Positions 1 to 10,393 of a stretch of 64,000 nt of DNA are shown here, one piece after another. A program made the translations under genes and the position numbers. The DNA is from Streptomyces sp. cf386 (GTDB taxonomy: Bacteria > Actinomycetota > Actinomycetes > Streptomycetales > Streptomycetaceae): the NCBI RefSeq assembly GCF_900103585.1, contig NZ_FNHV01000013.1:186001-250000 (forward strand), given 5' to 3'. The notes under the pieces are model-generated. The model did no database searches and was not told where the DNA came from. It was given only the letters and a program-made list of their open reading frames with translations. Position 1 is the first letter of the stretch; each line of letters starts with the position of its first letter.

Positions 1-720
1 GGCGGCCTCGGCGATGATGTGGTTGTTCGCCGAGGATCCCCGGCTGGGGAAGGCGGCCAGCCAGCGCTGGTGGTGCCAGATCTGTTTCAGCGCCACCGGG
101 TTGCCCTCGAACAGCCCGGCCGCGCCCGGCCAGCCGTCGAGCAGCCGGCGGATCCACACCCAGGACAGCAGCCGGATGCCCAGCTCGATGCCGCTGATCC
201 AGTGCACGCCGCGCAGCGGTGGGTTGGCCGCCCACCACGACCGCAGGTGCTCGGCCACGCGCTCGGCGTACCGCTCGTTCCCGGTGATCGCGTAGGCGGC
301 GGCGAGCACGGTGAGGTACTGATGCCGGGACAGCTCCCAGATCTGCTTGATGTCCCCGACCGCGTCCTCGTTCCGGTACGGCACGTCGAAGGCGTAGCCC
401 CACGGAGCCCGGCGCCCGGTCTTCGGGTCGCTCCACCAGTCGGGGTCGGTCAGGTCGTCGCGGACCACCCCGAAGTACTCGGCGTGCCCGTACATCAGCC
501 GGTCCGCCTCGGCGATGAGACGTTTCGCGGCGTCCGGAGGTATCGCGGCGATCGTCCCGGCGGGCAGTACCGCGGTGAACCGGGCGCCGGTCACCGTCGG
601 GCAGTTGGGCCGCGCCGACCGCCACCGCCGTCTGCGCACCGCGTCGCCCATCCGGCCGCCGACCTCCCGCGGGCCCATCCGGGACAGCCGCCGCAGGTAC
701 CAGCCCGCGCTCATGGTCAT
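1..720 (-). CDS. Heparinase II/III-like (alginate-lyase-type) protein, N-terminal 240 residues (partial)
   Basis: The gene runs off the left edge; only the N-terminal 240 codons are here. The stretch GVHWISGIELGIRLLSWVW followed by WHHQRWLAAFPSRGSSANNH matches the N-terminal helical toroid of heparinase II/III-type polysaccharide lyases found in exopolysaccharide clusters. No signal peptide is obvious; the start is MTMSAGWYLRRLSR. ATG at 720 overlaps the stop of the upstream oxidoreductase (ATGA), so the two are translationally coupled. As the apparent last gene of an exopolysaccharide operon it may cleave or edit a uronate-containing polymer, which would fit the AlgD-like enzyme upstream. 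The lyase catalytic core lies outside the window, so activity cannot be judged. Confidence 0.8.
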   Translation of the reverse strand, partial: MTMSAGWYLRRLSRMGPREVGGRMGDAVRRRRWRSARPNCPTVTGARFTAVLPAGTIAAIPPDAAKRLIAEADRLMYGHAEYFGVVRDDLTDPDWWSDPKTGRRAPWGYAFDVPYRNEDAVGDIKQIWELSRHQYLTVLAAAYAITGNERYAERVAEHLRSWWAANPPLRGVHWISGIELGIRLLSWVWIRRLLDGWPGAAGLFEGNPVALKQIWHHQRWLAAFPSRGSSANNHIIAEAA

Positions 721-2888
721 CGCGCCCGCTCCAACGTCACCGGCGCACCGCCGGCCAGTCCGGCCTGCACGGCGAGGGTGGCCGCCGTGGTGGCGACCAG
801 CGACTCCAGCGGCACCGGCATCGGCCCGCCGGTCCGCACGGCCTTGATGAACGCGGCGAGCTCGGCGTTCTGCCCCTTGTCCCGGGCCTTGGGCAGCCGC
901 GAACTGACCCACTTCTTGCGCCCGTACACCGAGGCACGGACGAAGTCGTCGAGCCGCAGCACCTTGCCGTCCGCGACCAGGTCCAGCGTCTCCTTGGGGA
1001 AGCCGGGCGCGCCGGTGGTGACGTAGCTGATGGTGGCGGTGGACCCGTCCGGGTAGCGCAGCACGACCTGCAGGTCCTCGTTGCCGGACGCGGCGACCGC
1101 GTACACCGAGACCGGGTCGGCATCGAGCAGCCAGCTCGCCGTATCGATGAAGTGCCCACCCTCGCCGGCGAAACGCGAGCCCTCGGTGCCCTGTTGGAGG
1201 TACCAGCTGCCGTGCTGGAGCCGGCCCGCGTTGACCAGGTAGCGCAGGCTCGCGGGACCGGTCCGGGTGCCGAACCGCTTCTTGGCCTCGGTCAGCAGCG
1301 GCGCGAACCGGCGGTTGAAGCCCACCTGCAGCCGGTCGTTGCCGGACTCCTCCACCGCCGCGAGCACGCCGGCCAGCTCGTCCTCGGTGAGTGCCAGCGG
1401 CTTCTCCACGAACACCGCCTTGCCGGCCAGCAGCGCCCTCCGGGTCAGGTCGGCGTGCGAGCTGTGCCGGGTGACCACGAACACCGCGTCGATGGACTTG
1501 TCGCCGAGCACGGCGTCGAGATCGGTGGTCGCCTCGGCGAAGCCGAACTTCCGCTTCGCGTTGGCCGCGGACAGCGCCGTCGTGGTGACGACTGTCGACA
1601 ACTCGACGCCGTCGCGTTGTGCCAGGTGCGGCAGCAGCATCGACGTCGCGTAGTTTCCCGCGCCGACGAACGCGAGGCGCACCGGCGTCCTGGCAGCACG
1701 GGCCGGACTCCGCGTCACGTTGACCGGGGGAACGGCCACCGCCGGAGCCTCGGCTTCCACCGCCTGTTCGGGGTACCGGAACAGCACGGCCACGGCCTTC
1801 AACTCGCCGTCCTTCAGGCGCTGGTACGTCTCCACGGCGTCGTCGAAGTCGGCGATGTGGGAGACCAAGGGCTCCACGTCGACGCTGCCGCGGGCGACGA
1901 GGTCGAGGAAGCAGGCCAGGTTGCGGCGCTCGGTCCAGCGCACGTAGCCGATCGGGTAGTCCCGGCCCTCCAGCTCGTACTCCGGGTCGTAGCGCCCGGG
2001 GCCGTAGGACCGCGAGAACCGGACGTCGAGTTCCTTCTCGTAGTACGCGTTCCACGGCAGGTCCAGGCGGCACTTGCCGATGTCGACGACCCGGCCGCGG
2101 TCCCGGCAGAGCTGGGCGGCCAGCTCGACGGGTTGGTTGCTGCCGCCGCCGGCGGCCAGGTACACCTGGTCCACTCCGTGACCGCCGGTGAGCTCGGCGA
2201 CGGCGGCTTGCACGGCCGCGGACGCGGGATCGCCGCAGGCCGCGGCGCCCAGGCGCTCGGCGAGCTGGCAGCGCACCGGGTCGGGGTCGGCCCCGACGAC
2301 GCGCACTCCCGAGGCGGCGAGGAGCTGCACGACCAGTTGCCCGATCAGCCCGAGGCCGATGACCAGTGCCACTTCGCCGAGCTGGGGCTCACCTTGGCGG
2401 ACACCCTGCATGGCGATCGACCCGACGGTGCCGAAGGCCGCTTGCCGCGGGGCGAGGCCGTCCGGCACCGGGGTGTACAGGTTCTTCGGCACCCAGTTCA
2501 ACTCGGCGTGCAGCGCGTGCTCGTTGCCGGCGCAGGCCACAAGGTCGCCGACCTTCACGTCGTCGACCCCGGTGCCGACCTGCTCGACCACCCCGCACAG
2601 CGAGTAGCCCAGCGGCGTGTAGGAGTCCAGCTTGCCCATCACCTTGCGGTAGGTGGCGGGCACCCCGTTGGTGGCCACGCTCTGCATGACCTTGGCCACC
2701 TGGTCCGGCCGGGAGCGGGCCTTGCCCAGCATCGACATGCCGGCCTCGGACACCTTCATGAGCTCGGTCCCGGTGGATATCAGCGAGTAGGCGGTGCGGA
2801 CCAGCACACCGCCCGGCTTGCACCCCGGCACCGGCACGTCGAGCACCGCCAGCTCGCCGCTCTTGTAGTTCTGTACAACCTGCTTCAC
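717..2888 (-). CDS. Two-domain oxidoreductase: Zn-type dehydrogenase fused to Gfo/Idh/MocA dehydrogenase
   Basis: This is a 723-residue fusion. Residues 1-350 are a medium-chain (zinc alcohol dehydrogenase-like) domain with the Rossmann motif GLGLIG near residue 176. Residues 400-723 are a Gfo/Idh/MocA domain with GAGNYA near 410 and the EKPLA motif near 494. Such fusions recur in surface-polysaccharide clusters next to heparinase-like proteins, and both halves probably act on a sugar or sugar-nucleotide carbonyl; the substrate is unknown. The GTG start at 2888 was chosen because GAGGAG lies about 8 nt upstream. The open frame continues upstream inside asnB, but that part is antisense-frame noise. 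The stop overlaps the next start (ATGA). Confidence 0.85.
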   Translation of the reverse strand: MKQVVQNYKSGELAVLDVPVPGCKPGGVLVRTAYSLISTGTELMKVSEAGMSMLGKARSRPDQVAKVMQSVATNGVPATYRKVMGKLDSYTPLGYSLCGVVEQVGTGVDDVKVGDLVACAGNEHALHAELNWVPKNLYTPVPDGLAPRQAAFGTVGSIAMQGVRQGEPQLGEVALVIGLGLIGQLVVQLLAASGVRVVGADPDPVRCQLAERLGAAACGDPASAAVQAAVAELTGGHGVDQVYLAAGGGSNQPVELAAQLCRDRGRVVDIGKCRLDLPWNAYYEKELDVRFSRSYGPGRYDPEYELEGRDYPIGYVRWTERRNLACFLDLVARGSVDVEPLVSHIADFDDAVETYQRLKDGELKAVAVLFRYPEQAVEAEAPAVAVPPVNVTRSPARAARTPVRLAFVGAGNYATSMLLPHLAQRDGVELSTVVTTTALSAANAKRKFGFAEATTDLDAVLGDKSIDAVFVVTRHSSHADLTRRALLAGKAVFVEKPLALTEDELAGVLAAVEESGNDRLQVGFNRRFAPLLTEAKKRFGTRTGPASLRYLVNAGRLQHGSWYLQQGTEGSRFAGEGGHFIDTASWLLDADPVSVYAVAASGNEDLQVVLRYPDGSTATISYVTTGAPGFPKETLDLVADGKVLRLDDFVRASVYGRKKWVSSRLPKARDKGQNAELAAFIKAVRTGGPMPVPLESLVATTAATLAVQAGLAGGAPVTLERAR

Positions 2889-2905
2889 CCGAACTCCTCT
2901 GATTC

Positions 2906-4840
2906 CTAAGCCGATAACCGAGTGCTCTGGCCGGACCCAGAGGTCGCGTCGCGATACCAGTACTCGAGGGTCAGCACATGCCACAGATGCTTGGAGAAGT
3001 CCCGCTGCCCGGCGGCGTCCTCGGCGACCATGCGCGCCAGTGCGTCGCGGCGCAGGAGCCCGGAGCTGACGAGCACGCCGTCGTTCACCACCTCGCGTAC
3101 CAGCGGTGCCAGATCCCGGCTCATCCAGGCGCGCAGCGGCGCGCTGAACAGGCCCTTGGGCCGGTAGACGATCTCGCGGGGCAGGATCGAGGTGGCCGCC
3201 TCCTTGAGGACGGCCTTGCCCTGCCGTCCGACGATCTTGCGATCGCCGGGCACGGCGAACGCCGCCTTGACCACCTCGACGTCCACGTACGGCACCCGCA
3301 CCTCGGTCGACGCGGCCATGCTCGACCGGTCCGTGTACGTGAGGTTCAGACCCGGCAGGAACATCCGGGCGTCGCCCAGGCACATGCGGTTGACGAAGTC
3401 GTCGAGGTCGTTGTCCCGGTAGATGTCCGCGTGTTCGGTCAGCACGTCGTCGACCGTCCCGGCCAGGTCCGGATCGACCAGGGCGAGCAGTTCGTCCTGG
3501 TCGTACATGGTGTAGCTGCGCCGGAACGCGGTCTCCTCCGGCAGATCGGCGAAGGAGAGGAACCGCTTCGCGAAGCGCACCGACCGATAGCCCCGGCGGG
3601 CCGTGGCGACCGGCAGCCGGGCCACGGCCCTGGACACCCCGCGCCGCAGGGGCCGTGGGACGCGCTGGTAACGCAGCGCGAGCAGGTTGGCCAGGTGCTT
3701 GCGGTACCCGGCGAACAGCTCGTCGGCACCCATCCCCGAGAGCATCACCTTGACCCCGGCCTCCCGGGCGGCCGAGCAGATCAGGAAGGTGTTGATCGCG
3801 GCGGGGTCGCCGATCGGCTCGTCCAGGTGGTACGTCATCTGCGGCAGCAGGTCGAGCACGTTCGGGGCGATCTCGATCTCGTGCAGGTCGACGCCGAAAC
3901 GCTCGGCCACCTGCCGGGCATAGCGCAGGTCGTCCGGCATCGCCTCGAACCTGGCGTCCTCGGCGCGGAACCCGATCGTGTAGGCGGAGATCCCGGGTCG
4001 GTGGCGGGCCGCCAGCGCGGTCAGCCAGCTGGAGTCGAGACCGCCGGAGAGGAAGGTCGCGACGGGTACGTCGGAGAGCAGGTGCTGCCGGGTCGACTCC
4101 TCGACGATGGCGGCCAGGTCCGGCCGCTCGCCCCTGCGGGCCCGCTCCTGGCCCTCGGCGGCGACGTCCCTCAGGTGCCAGTACCGGCCGCGCTCCACCC
4201 GGCCGTCGGGCCGGCACCTCAGCCAGCTCCCCGGCGGCAGCTTCTCCGCTTCGCGGAACGCGCACCGCGAGTCCGGCACCCAGTAGTAGAGGAGCGAGGC
4301 CACCAGCGCCGCATGGTCCACTTCCAGCGATCCGCCGGTCGCGGCGGCGAGCGCCTTGAGCTCTGAGGCGAACACCAGGCCCTCGCCGCGCCGGAGCAGG
4401 AACAGCGGCTTGATGCCCAACTGGTCGCGGGCCAGCACCAGTTCACCGGTTCGCTCGTCGAAGATCCCGAACGCGAACATGCCGCGCAGCCGGGGCAGGC
4501 AGTCCGTGCCCCAGCGCCGCCAGGCCTCAAGGAGCACCTCGGTGTCGGAGGTGCCGCGGAAGCGCACGCCGGCGGCTGCCAACTCGGCACGCAGCTCGGG
4601 CGCGTTGTACAGCTCGCCGTTGTACGTCAGGGCGAGGCCGTCCGAGACCATCGGCTGGGCGCCGGTCTCGGACAGGTCGATGATGGCCAGCCGACGGTGC
4701 CCGAGATGCACTTCGCCGTCACCGGCGGGGTGGCTGTACCGGCCCGCCCCGTCCGGCCCGCGGTGGGCGAGGGTATCGGTGAGCCGGTCGGTCACGACCT
4801 TCCCGTCCGGCCATCGGTAGGTGCCTGCTATGCCACACAC
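2906..4840 (-). CDS. asnB: Asparagine synthase (glutamine-hydrolysing)-family amidotransferase
   Basis: A full-length 644-residue class II glutamine amidotransferase. After the initiator comes Cys2 (MCGIAG), the nucleophile that releases ammonia from glutamine. Residues 1-210 are the glutaminase domain with AHRGPDG and TYNGELYN, and residues 235-600 are the synthetase domain with SGGLDSS near 265 for ATP binding. GTG start at 4840, with AGGAGG about 11 nt upstream, 3 nt after the previous stop. Housekeeping AsnB makes asparagine, but inside a polysaccharide operon such paralogues commonly amidate a uronic acid carboxylate. With the AlgD-like enzyme in the same operon I infer uronamide formation; this is context, not proof. 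Confidence 0.88.
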   Translation of the reverse strand: MCGIAGTYRWPDGKVVTDRLTDTLAHRGPDGAGRYSHPAGDGEVHLGHRRLAIIDLSETGAQPMVSDGLALTYNGELYNAPELRAELAAAGVRFRGTSDTEVLLEAWRRWGTDCLPRLRGMFAFGIFDERTGELVLARDQLGIKPLFLLRRGEGLVFASELKALAAATGGSLEVDHAALVASLLYYWVPDSRCAFREAEKLPPGSWLRCRPDGRVERGRYWHLRDVAAEGQERARRGERPDLAAIVEESTRQHLLSDVPVATFLSGGLDSSWLTALAARHRPGISAYTIGFRAEDARFEAMPDDLRYARQVAERFGVDLHEIEIAPNVLDLLPQMTYHLDEPIGDPAAINTFLICSAAREAGVKVMLSGMGADELFAGYRKHLANLLALRYQRVPRPLRRGVSRAVARLPVATARRGYRSVRFAKRFLSFADLPEETAFRRSYTMYDQDELLALVDPDLAGTVDDVLTEHADIYRDNDLDDFVNRMCLGDARMFLPGLNLTYTDRSSMAASTEVRVPYVDVEVVKAAFAVPGDRKIVGRQGKAVLKEAATSILPREIVYRPKGLFSAPLRAWMSRDLAPLVREVVNDGVLVSSGLLRRDALARMVAEDAAGQRDFSKHLWHVLTLEYWYRDATSGSGQSTRLSA

Positions 4841-4843
4841 GTC

Positions 4844-6370
4844 TTACCGCGCCTCCTGGTCGGTGTCCGGGACTCGTACGGCCCACGACGGCTGCTCCGT
4901 CCGCGGCAGGCCCGTCCCGTTCTGCCGGGCCGGCCGCTCGCTCCGGCCGCGCAGCGCGGTGTGCAGCCCGTCCCACAGCGTGCCGTCGGTCCGGTCACGC
5001 GGATCGGGGTCGATCAGCACCACACCGATCACTGGAATGCGCTGGTCCGCGAGCTGCCTTGCCACGGTGTGCAGCCATGCGGCGCTGCCGTGCCCGGCCC
5101 GCACGACGAGCACGGTCTGGGTGCCGAGGTACTGGAGGTCGGTCCACGCCGCGCCGGGCGCCACCGAGCCGACGCCGATCCGGTGCTCCTCATGCGACAC
5201 GGCCGCGGCAAGCTCGCCGCTGACCACGGTCGGGTCTCCAGGCTTCGGGCGGCGGTTGGCGAGCTGCGGGCCGGGCAGGCCATCGATGATGACCACTGGT
5301 CCGTCCGCCGTCAGTGCCCGGGCGAGGTCCAGGGCGATCACACTTGCGCTGCGCGCACAGCCCAGTTCCAGGAGCGACACCGGTTCCGCGGAGCCGCGCA
5401 CGGTGCGGGCCAGGGACGTGGTGAGCCTTGCCCGTGCCGCCCGGGTCCGTCGGCGCTGCCACAGCCTGGCCGACCAACGGGGCGTGCGGCGCAGCTCCGC
5501 GATGACCGAGGCGCCCAGGTTCGCCGCGATCTCCCGGCGCAGCACGGGGCGGTCCGCCACCACCGTGCCGACCGCGGCCACCGCGAGCCCGAGGACGAGC
5601 CCGAGGACGAGCCCGATCGCGGTGTTGGTGGCAGCGGTCCTGGGCAGGGAATGACGCACCGCGCGCGGTGCGTCCACGATTTGTGTGCCGGTGATGAGCC
5701 GGGGCGTGCCGGTGCGCGCCTCTGCGGCTCGCTGATCGAAATCGGCTATCCGCGAGGTGAGTTCGGCCCGGCGGGCGAAGAGCGACTCGAGGTTCGCCGA
5801 GCCTTCCGGGCTGCTCTGCGGCGATCCGGCTTCGATCGCCTTGTTGACCTCGGCGAGTTCGTTCCGCATGCGGTCACGCTGGCCGAGCAGGGTCTTGGCC
5901 TCGGCGTCCGCGGCTTCCTGGATCCGCCTCACATGGTCCGCGACGAACGCGTCGGCCAGCGCCTTGGCTCGGGCCACCGCTTCCGCGTCGCTGTCACCTG
6001 TCGCATTGATCTGCAGCAGGTTGTTGGTCAAGCCGGTACCCCCGTAGTCCTCCATGAAGTCCTCCGGTTTTTCCGGGGACTTGAGAGCCCGCAGGGCCTT
6101 GTCGGCGATCCGCGTGGTCTGCAGCAGCGCGACGTCGGTGCGGATCAGCGTTCCGGGGTCGTTCGGCTGGTCCTCCTGGTGCGCCACCAGCACCTTGGTC
6201 ACCGCGGTCGGCGGTGGCGGCATCAGGACCGCCAGTGCCGCGCCGACGAGCAGCCCCAGCAGTGCCATGGAACACCAGAGGCGGCGGCGCCTGCGCACCG
6301 CGACCACCAGCGCCTGCAGGTCAAGGAGCGGAGCGGCGGCCGAAGACTCCGAAGTCGTACTCGTCGTCAC
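4844..6370 (-). CDS. Wzz/chain-length-determinant-like polysaccharide co-polymerase with kinase-like tail
   Basis: A 508-residue protein with two membrane segments (about residues 25-50 and 225-250, the second rich in GLVLGLVLGLA) enclosing a charged, coiled-coil-prone loop, the Wzz/PCP architecture. The C-terminal cytoplasmic part (about 280-500) resembles the BY-kinase fold of CpsD/CapB proteins, but I see no Walker A P-loop, so it is probably a non-catalytic relic. The protein should control chain length or export of the exopolysaccharide. The GTG start at 6370 overlaps the stop of the upstream paralogue (GTGA), giving tight coupling. An internal 12-bp DNA repeat at about 5580-5620 encodes the GLVL repeats of the second membrane segment. 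Confidence 0.78.
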   Translation of the reverse strand: MTTSTTSESSAAAPLLDLQALVVAVRRRRRLWCSMALLGLLVGAALAVLMPPPPTAVTKVLVAHQEDQPNDPGTLIRTDVALLQTTRIADKALRALKSPEKPEDFMEDYGGTGLTNNLLQINATGDSDAEAVARAKALADAFVADHVRRIQEAADAEAKTLLGQRDRMRNELAEVNKAIEAGSPQSSPEGSANLESLFARRAELTSRIADFDQRAAEARTGTPRLITGTQIVDAPRAVRHSLPRTAATNTAIGLVLGLVLGLAVAAVGTVVADRPVLRREIAANLGASVIAELRRTPRWSARLWQRRRTRAARARLTTSLARTVRGSAEPVSLLELGCARSASVIALDLARALTADGPVVIIDGLPGPQLANRRPKPGDPTVVSGELAAAVSHEEHRIGVGSVAPGAAWTDLQYLGTQTVLVVRAGHGSAAWLHTVARQLADQRIPVIGVVLIDPDPRDRTDGTLWDGLHTALRGRSERPARQNGTGLPRTEQPSWAVRVPDTDQEAR

Positions 6371-7734
6371 CCTGAACCGCCCCTCGTGTCGACGCCGACG
6401 GCGATCGGCGGCGCGGCGCCATCCGGAGCATGGCCGGCAGACCTCGTCGGACGGGCCTGGACCGGGCCGGCGACGACAGTGCCGACGACCTCGTGCCCCG
6501 CGTCCGCACACGCCTCGGCGATGCCGGCGAGCTCCTCTGCGGTCCAGCTGCCCGCGCTGACCACGACCAGGACACCGGACTCGTTGTCGCGGTCCGGCAC
6601 CATCGGCTGGGACACCGAAACCTCCACCACCCGCAGCAGCGGATCGCTCTCAGCCTCCGCGGCGAGCTGCTCGGCGGCTCGGCGGGCGATCCCGTCACCG
6701 TCCGGGACGACGGCCAACAGCAGCCGGGGCGCCGACAGTTGGTCCCGGATGCGGGCGCACACCCGTCGGTAGCGGATCTGCCTGCCGGCCACGTCGCCGG
6801 AGGCCTGCGGGGTCGGTACGTCCCACCGGATGTCGACGCCCAACAGCAGGCGGAGCCGGGCCCGCGGGCCGTGGTCTTCCGGCCGGTGCGCGGGACGTTC
6901 ACCAGGTACGTCGACGGTACCCAGCAGCGCCGAGCCCAGTGCCGCGGCGATCTCCGGTTCGGTGCGCAGTCGGCGGCTCGCCCGCGCGGCGGCGAGATGA
7001 CCGATGACCGAGAGCAGGAAGAACAGCAGCGCCCCGCCGACGATGAGCTGCGTCCTCGTCGGCGGTGCCTCCCCGGTCGGCCGGGCCGCCGGCCCCATGA
7101 CGACCAAGTTGGCCTGGCTGGCCGCCGGGTCGGCCTGGTCCAGCTTGTCCATGGCCTCCTGCAGCGTGGTGCGCAGCTTCGCGAGCTCGGCGCGGCCCTG
7201 CACGCTCTCCACGGTCTGCCCCGGATCGGCCGCATCGGCCAGGTCGGTGATGCGGCGGCTGGTCTCCTCCACCGTCTTCCGCAGCGCCTCGGGCCCCGTC
7301 GCCGCTTCGGGGTCGGAGCTGTCGCCCGCAATCCGCGCGGCGAATGCGACGAACTGCTGGGCCACCTGGTCGGAGAGTTGCTGTGCACGTTTGGGGGTGT
7401 CGGCGGTACCCGAGATCTTGATGATGTTCCCGTCGGCGGCCTCGGCGCTCACCCGATCCCGCAGCTCGCTGCCGCTGACCCCGGTCCAGCCGAGCGTGGC
7501 GGCCGCGCGGTCGACCACCACCGAACTGGTCGCGATCTCCGCCTGAGTCAGCAGCTCGCGCTCCTCCCACGCCCCCGGCAACAGGACCGATGCCGACGTC
7601 GTGTAGCGCGGCGGAAACACCAAAGAGGTGCCGTAGCCGACGAGCGCACCCACCAAGGCGAGGATGGTGAGAAGCCGTCGGCGCCGACGGATAATCAGGC
7701 CGATCGTGACCAGCCGTATCGTGTCATCGCTCAA
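6367..7734 (-). CDS. Wzz/chain-length-determinant-like protein (second copy)
   Basis: A 455-residue protein of the same design as its downstream neighbour: a basic N-terminus (RRRRR), a membrane segment at about 18-40, a coiled-coil-prone periplasmic-type loop with YTTSASVLLPG, a second membrane segment near 220-240 and a cytoplasmic tail without an ATP-binding P-loop. Having two adjacent divergent Wzz-like proteins suggests they form a hetero-complex controlling polymer length. The start is TTG at 7734: GGAGGAGA lies about 8 nt upstream and TTGA overlaps the stop of the preceding glycosyltransferase. The use of TTG may limit its level relative to neighbours. Confidence 0.75.
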   Translation of the reverse strand: MSDDTIRLVTIGLIIRRRRRLLTILALVGALVGYGTSLVFPPRYTTSASVLLPGAWEERELLTQAEIATSSVVVDRAAATLGWTGVSGSELRDRVSAEAADGNIIKISGTADTPKRAQQLSDQVAQQFVAFAARIAGDSSDPEAATGPEALRKTVEETSRRITDLADAADPGQTVESVQGRAELAKLRTTLQEAMDKLDQADPAASQANLVVMGPAARPTGEAPPTRTQLIVGGALLFFLLSVIGHLAAARASRRLRTEPEIAAALGSALLGTVDVPGERPAHRPEDHGPRARLRLLLGVDIRWDVPTPQASGDVAGRQIRYRRVCARIRDQLSAPRLLLAVVPDGDGIARRAAEQLAAEAESDPLLRVVEVSVSQPMVPDRDNESGVLVVVSAGSWTAEELAGIAEACADAGHEVVGTVVAGPVQARPTRSAGHAPDGAAPPIAVGVDTRGGSG

Positions 7735-8985
7735 CGGCGCGGTCTCCTCCCTGCCCGGTTCGGGTCGCCCGCCGACACCGGAGCGCGGTCACGGCAGGCG
7801 GCGGCGTAGGCGGCGAGCAACGACGCCTGCGAGTTCCGCCAGGAGAGCGGCCCGCTGATCCGCTCCTGGCCGATCTTGCCCATCCGGGCCCGCTCCTCCG
7901 GATCGTCCAGTAACAGCGCGACGAGCCTGGCGAATTCGGCCTCGTTGTTGGCGGGCGCGTAGACGGCGGCGTCCCCGGCGGAGACTCGCGCCTCCCGGAG
8001 GTCGAACGAGACGATCGGCCGGCCCATCACCATGTACTCCAGGACCTTGTTCATGGTGGACACGTCGTTGAGCGGATTGTGCGGGTCGGGGGAGAGGCAT
8101 ACGTCCGCGGTGGACAGGTAGCGCGCCAGGTCGGCGTCCGGAATGCGCCCGGTGAACTGCACCTGCTCCGAGAGCCCGAGCCGCCGGGAAAGCTCCACCA
8201 TCGCGTCGAAGGCGTCGCCGGAGCCGATGAACACCGCATGCCAGTCGGTGCGCCCGAGCTCGTCGCGCAGCTTCGCCAAGGACCGCAATGCGTAGTCGAC
8301 GCCGTCCTGCGGGCCCATGACGCCGAGGTAGCACAGCAGATGAGGCTTGCCGCGCTTCAACTCGGGCTCGGGCGGCACCGGATGGAAGCGGTCGATGTCG
8401 GGCGCGCTGCGCACCACGAAGACGTCCGCGGGCCGCCGTCCGCCACGGCGCAGTGCGACGTCCCGGTAGCTCTCGTTCGTGGCGAGCACGACGTCCGCGG
8501 CCCGGTAGGTCCGCCGTTCCAGCGCGCACACGGCGCGGTAGAGCAGATCCTTGCCACGGTCGAACCGGGAGAGGTACAGCTCGGGCACCAGGTCGTGCTG
8601 GTCGAAGACGAACCGCGCGCCACGCCGCTTCATCCACAGTGCGGGCAGGAACAGCAGGTCGGGCGGATTGCAGGCGTGGACCACGTCGACCGGGCCGACC
8701 GTCCGGGCCAGCCGGACCGTATGCCACAACGCAGATCCGTACTCCCGCAGGTAGCCGGCCGGCCCTCCGGTGGCCGCGCGCAACGGGTAGCGGTGGATCC
8801 GCACCCCGTCGATCTCCGCCTCCAACTCCGTGTCCCGCTTTTCCCCCCGGGGGCAGATGACGTGCACCTCCCACCCCGCGTCGCGCAGCGTCGTGCACTC
8901 CTGCCACACCCGACGGTCGAACGGCACCGACAGGTTCTCCACCAGAATCAGCGCGCGACGGGCCGGCCCGTCGTCGCCGGCTATG

Positions 8986-10311
<1,326 letters not shown>

Positions 10312-10393
10312 GATCCGTTCCTCCCCCCAGACAGGCCCTTTTGGCCTGCGGTCCGCGCACCGGCGGGACCGTTGAGTTGCAGCCCCCCGCACA

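Noticed and set aside
2889..4265. Upstream extension of the two-domain oxidoreductase frame to 1182 residues
   Set aside because: The extension is Arg/Gly/Pro-rich antisense-frame sequence lying wholly inside the asnB gene; GTG at 2888 has a good ribosome-binding site and starts the domain.
2906..4840. asnB as part of amino-acid biosynthesis
   Set aside because: It is embedded between polysaccharide genes with tight coupling, so a modifying role is more likely; the biochemical class itself is kept.
5580..5620. 12-bp repeats as a regulatory element
   Set aside because: They lie within the Wzz-like coding frame and encode repeated GLVL of a membrane helix.
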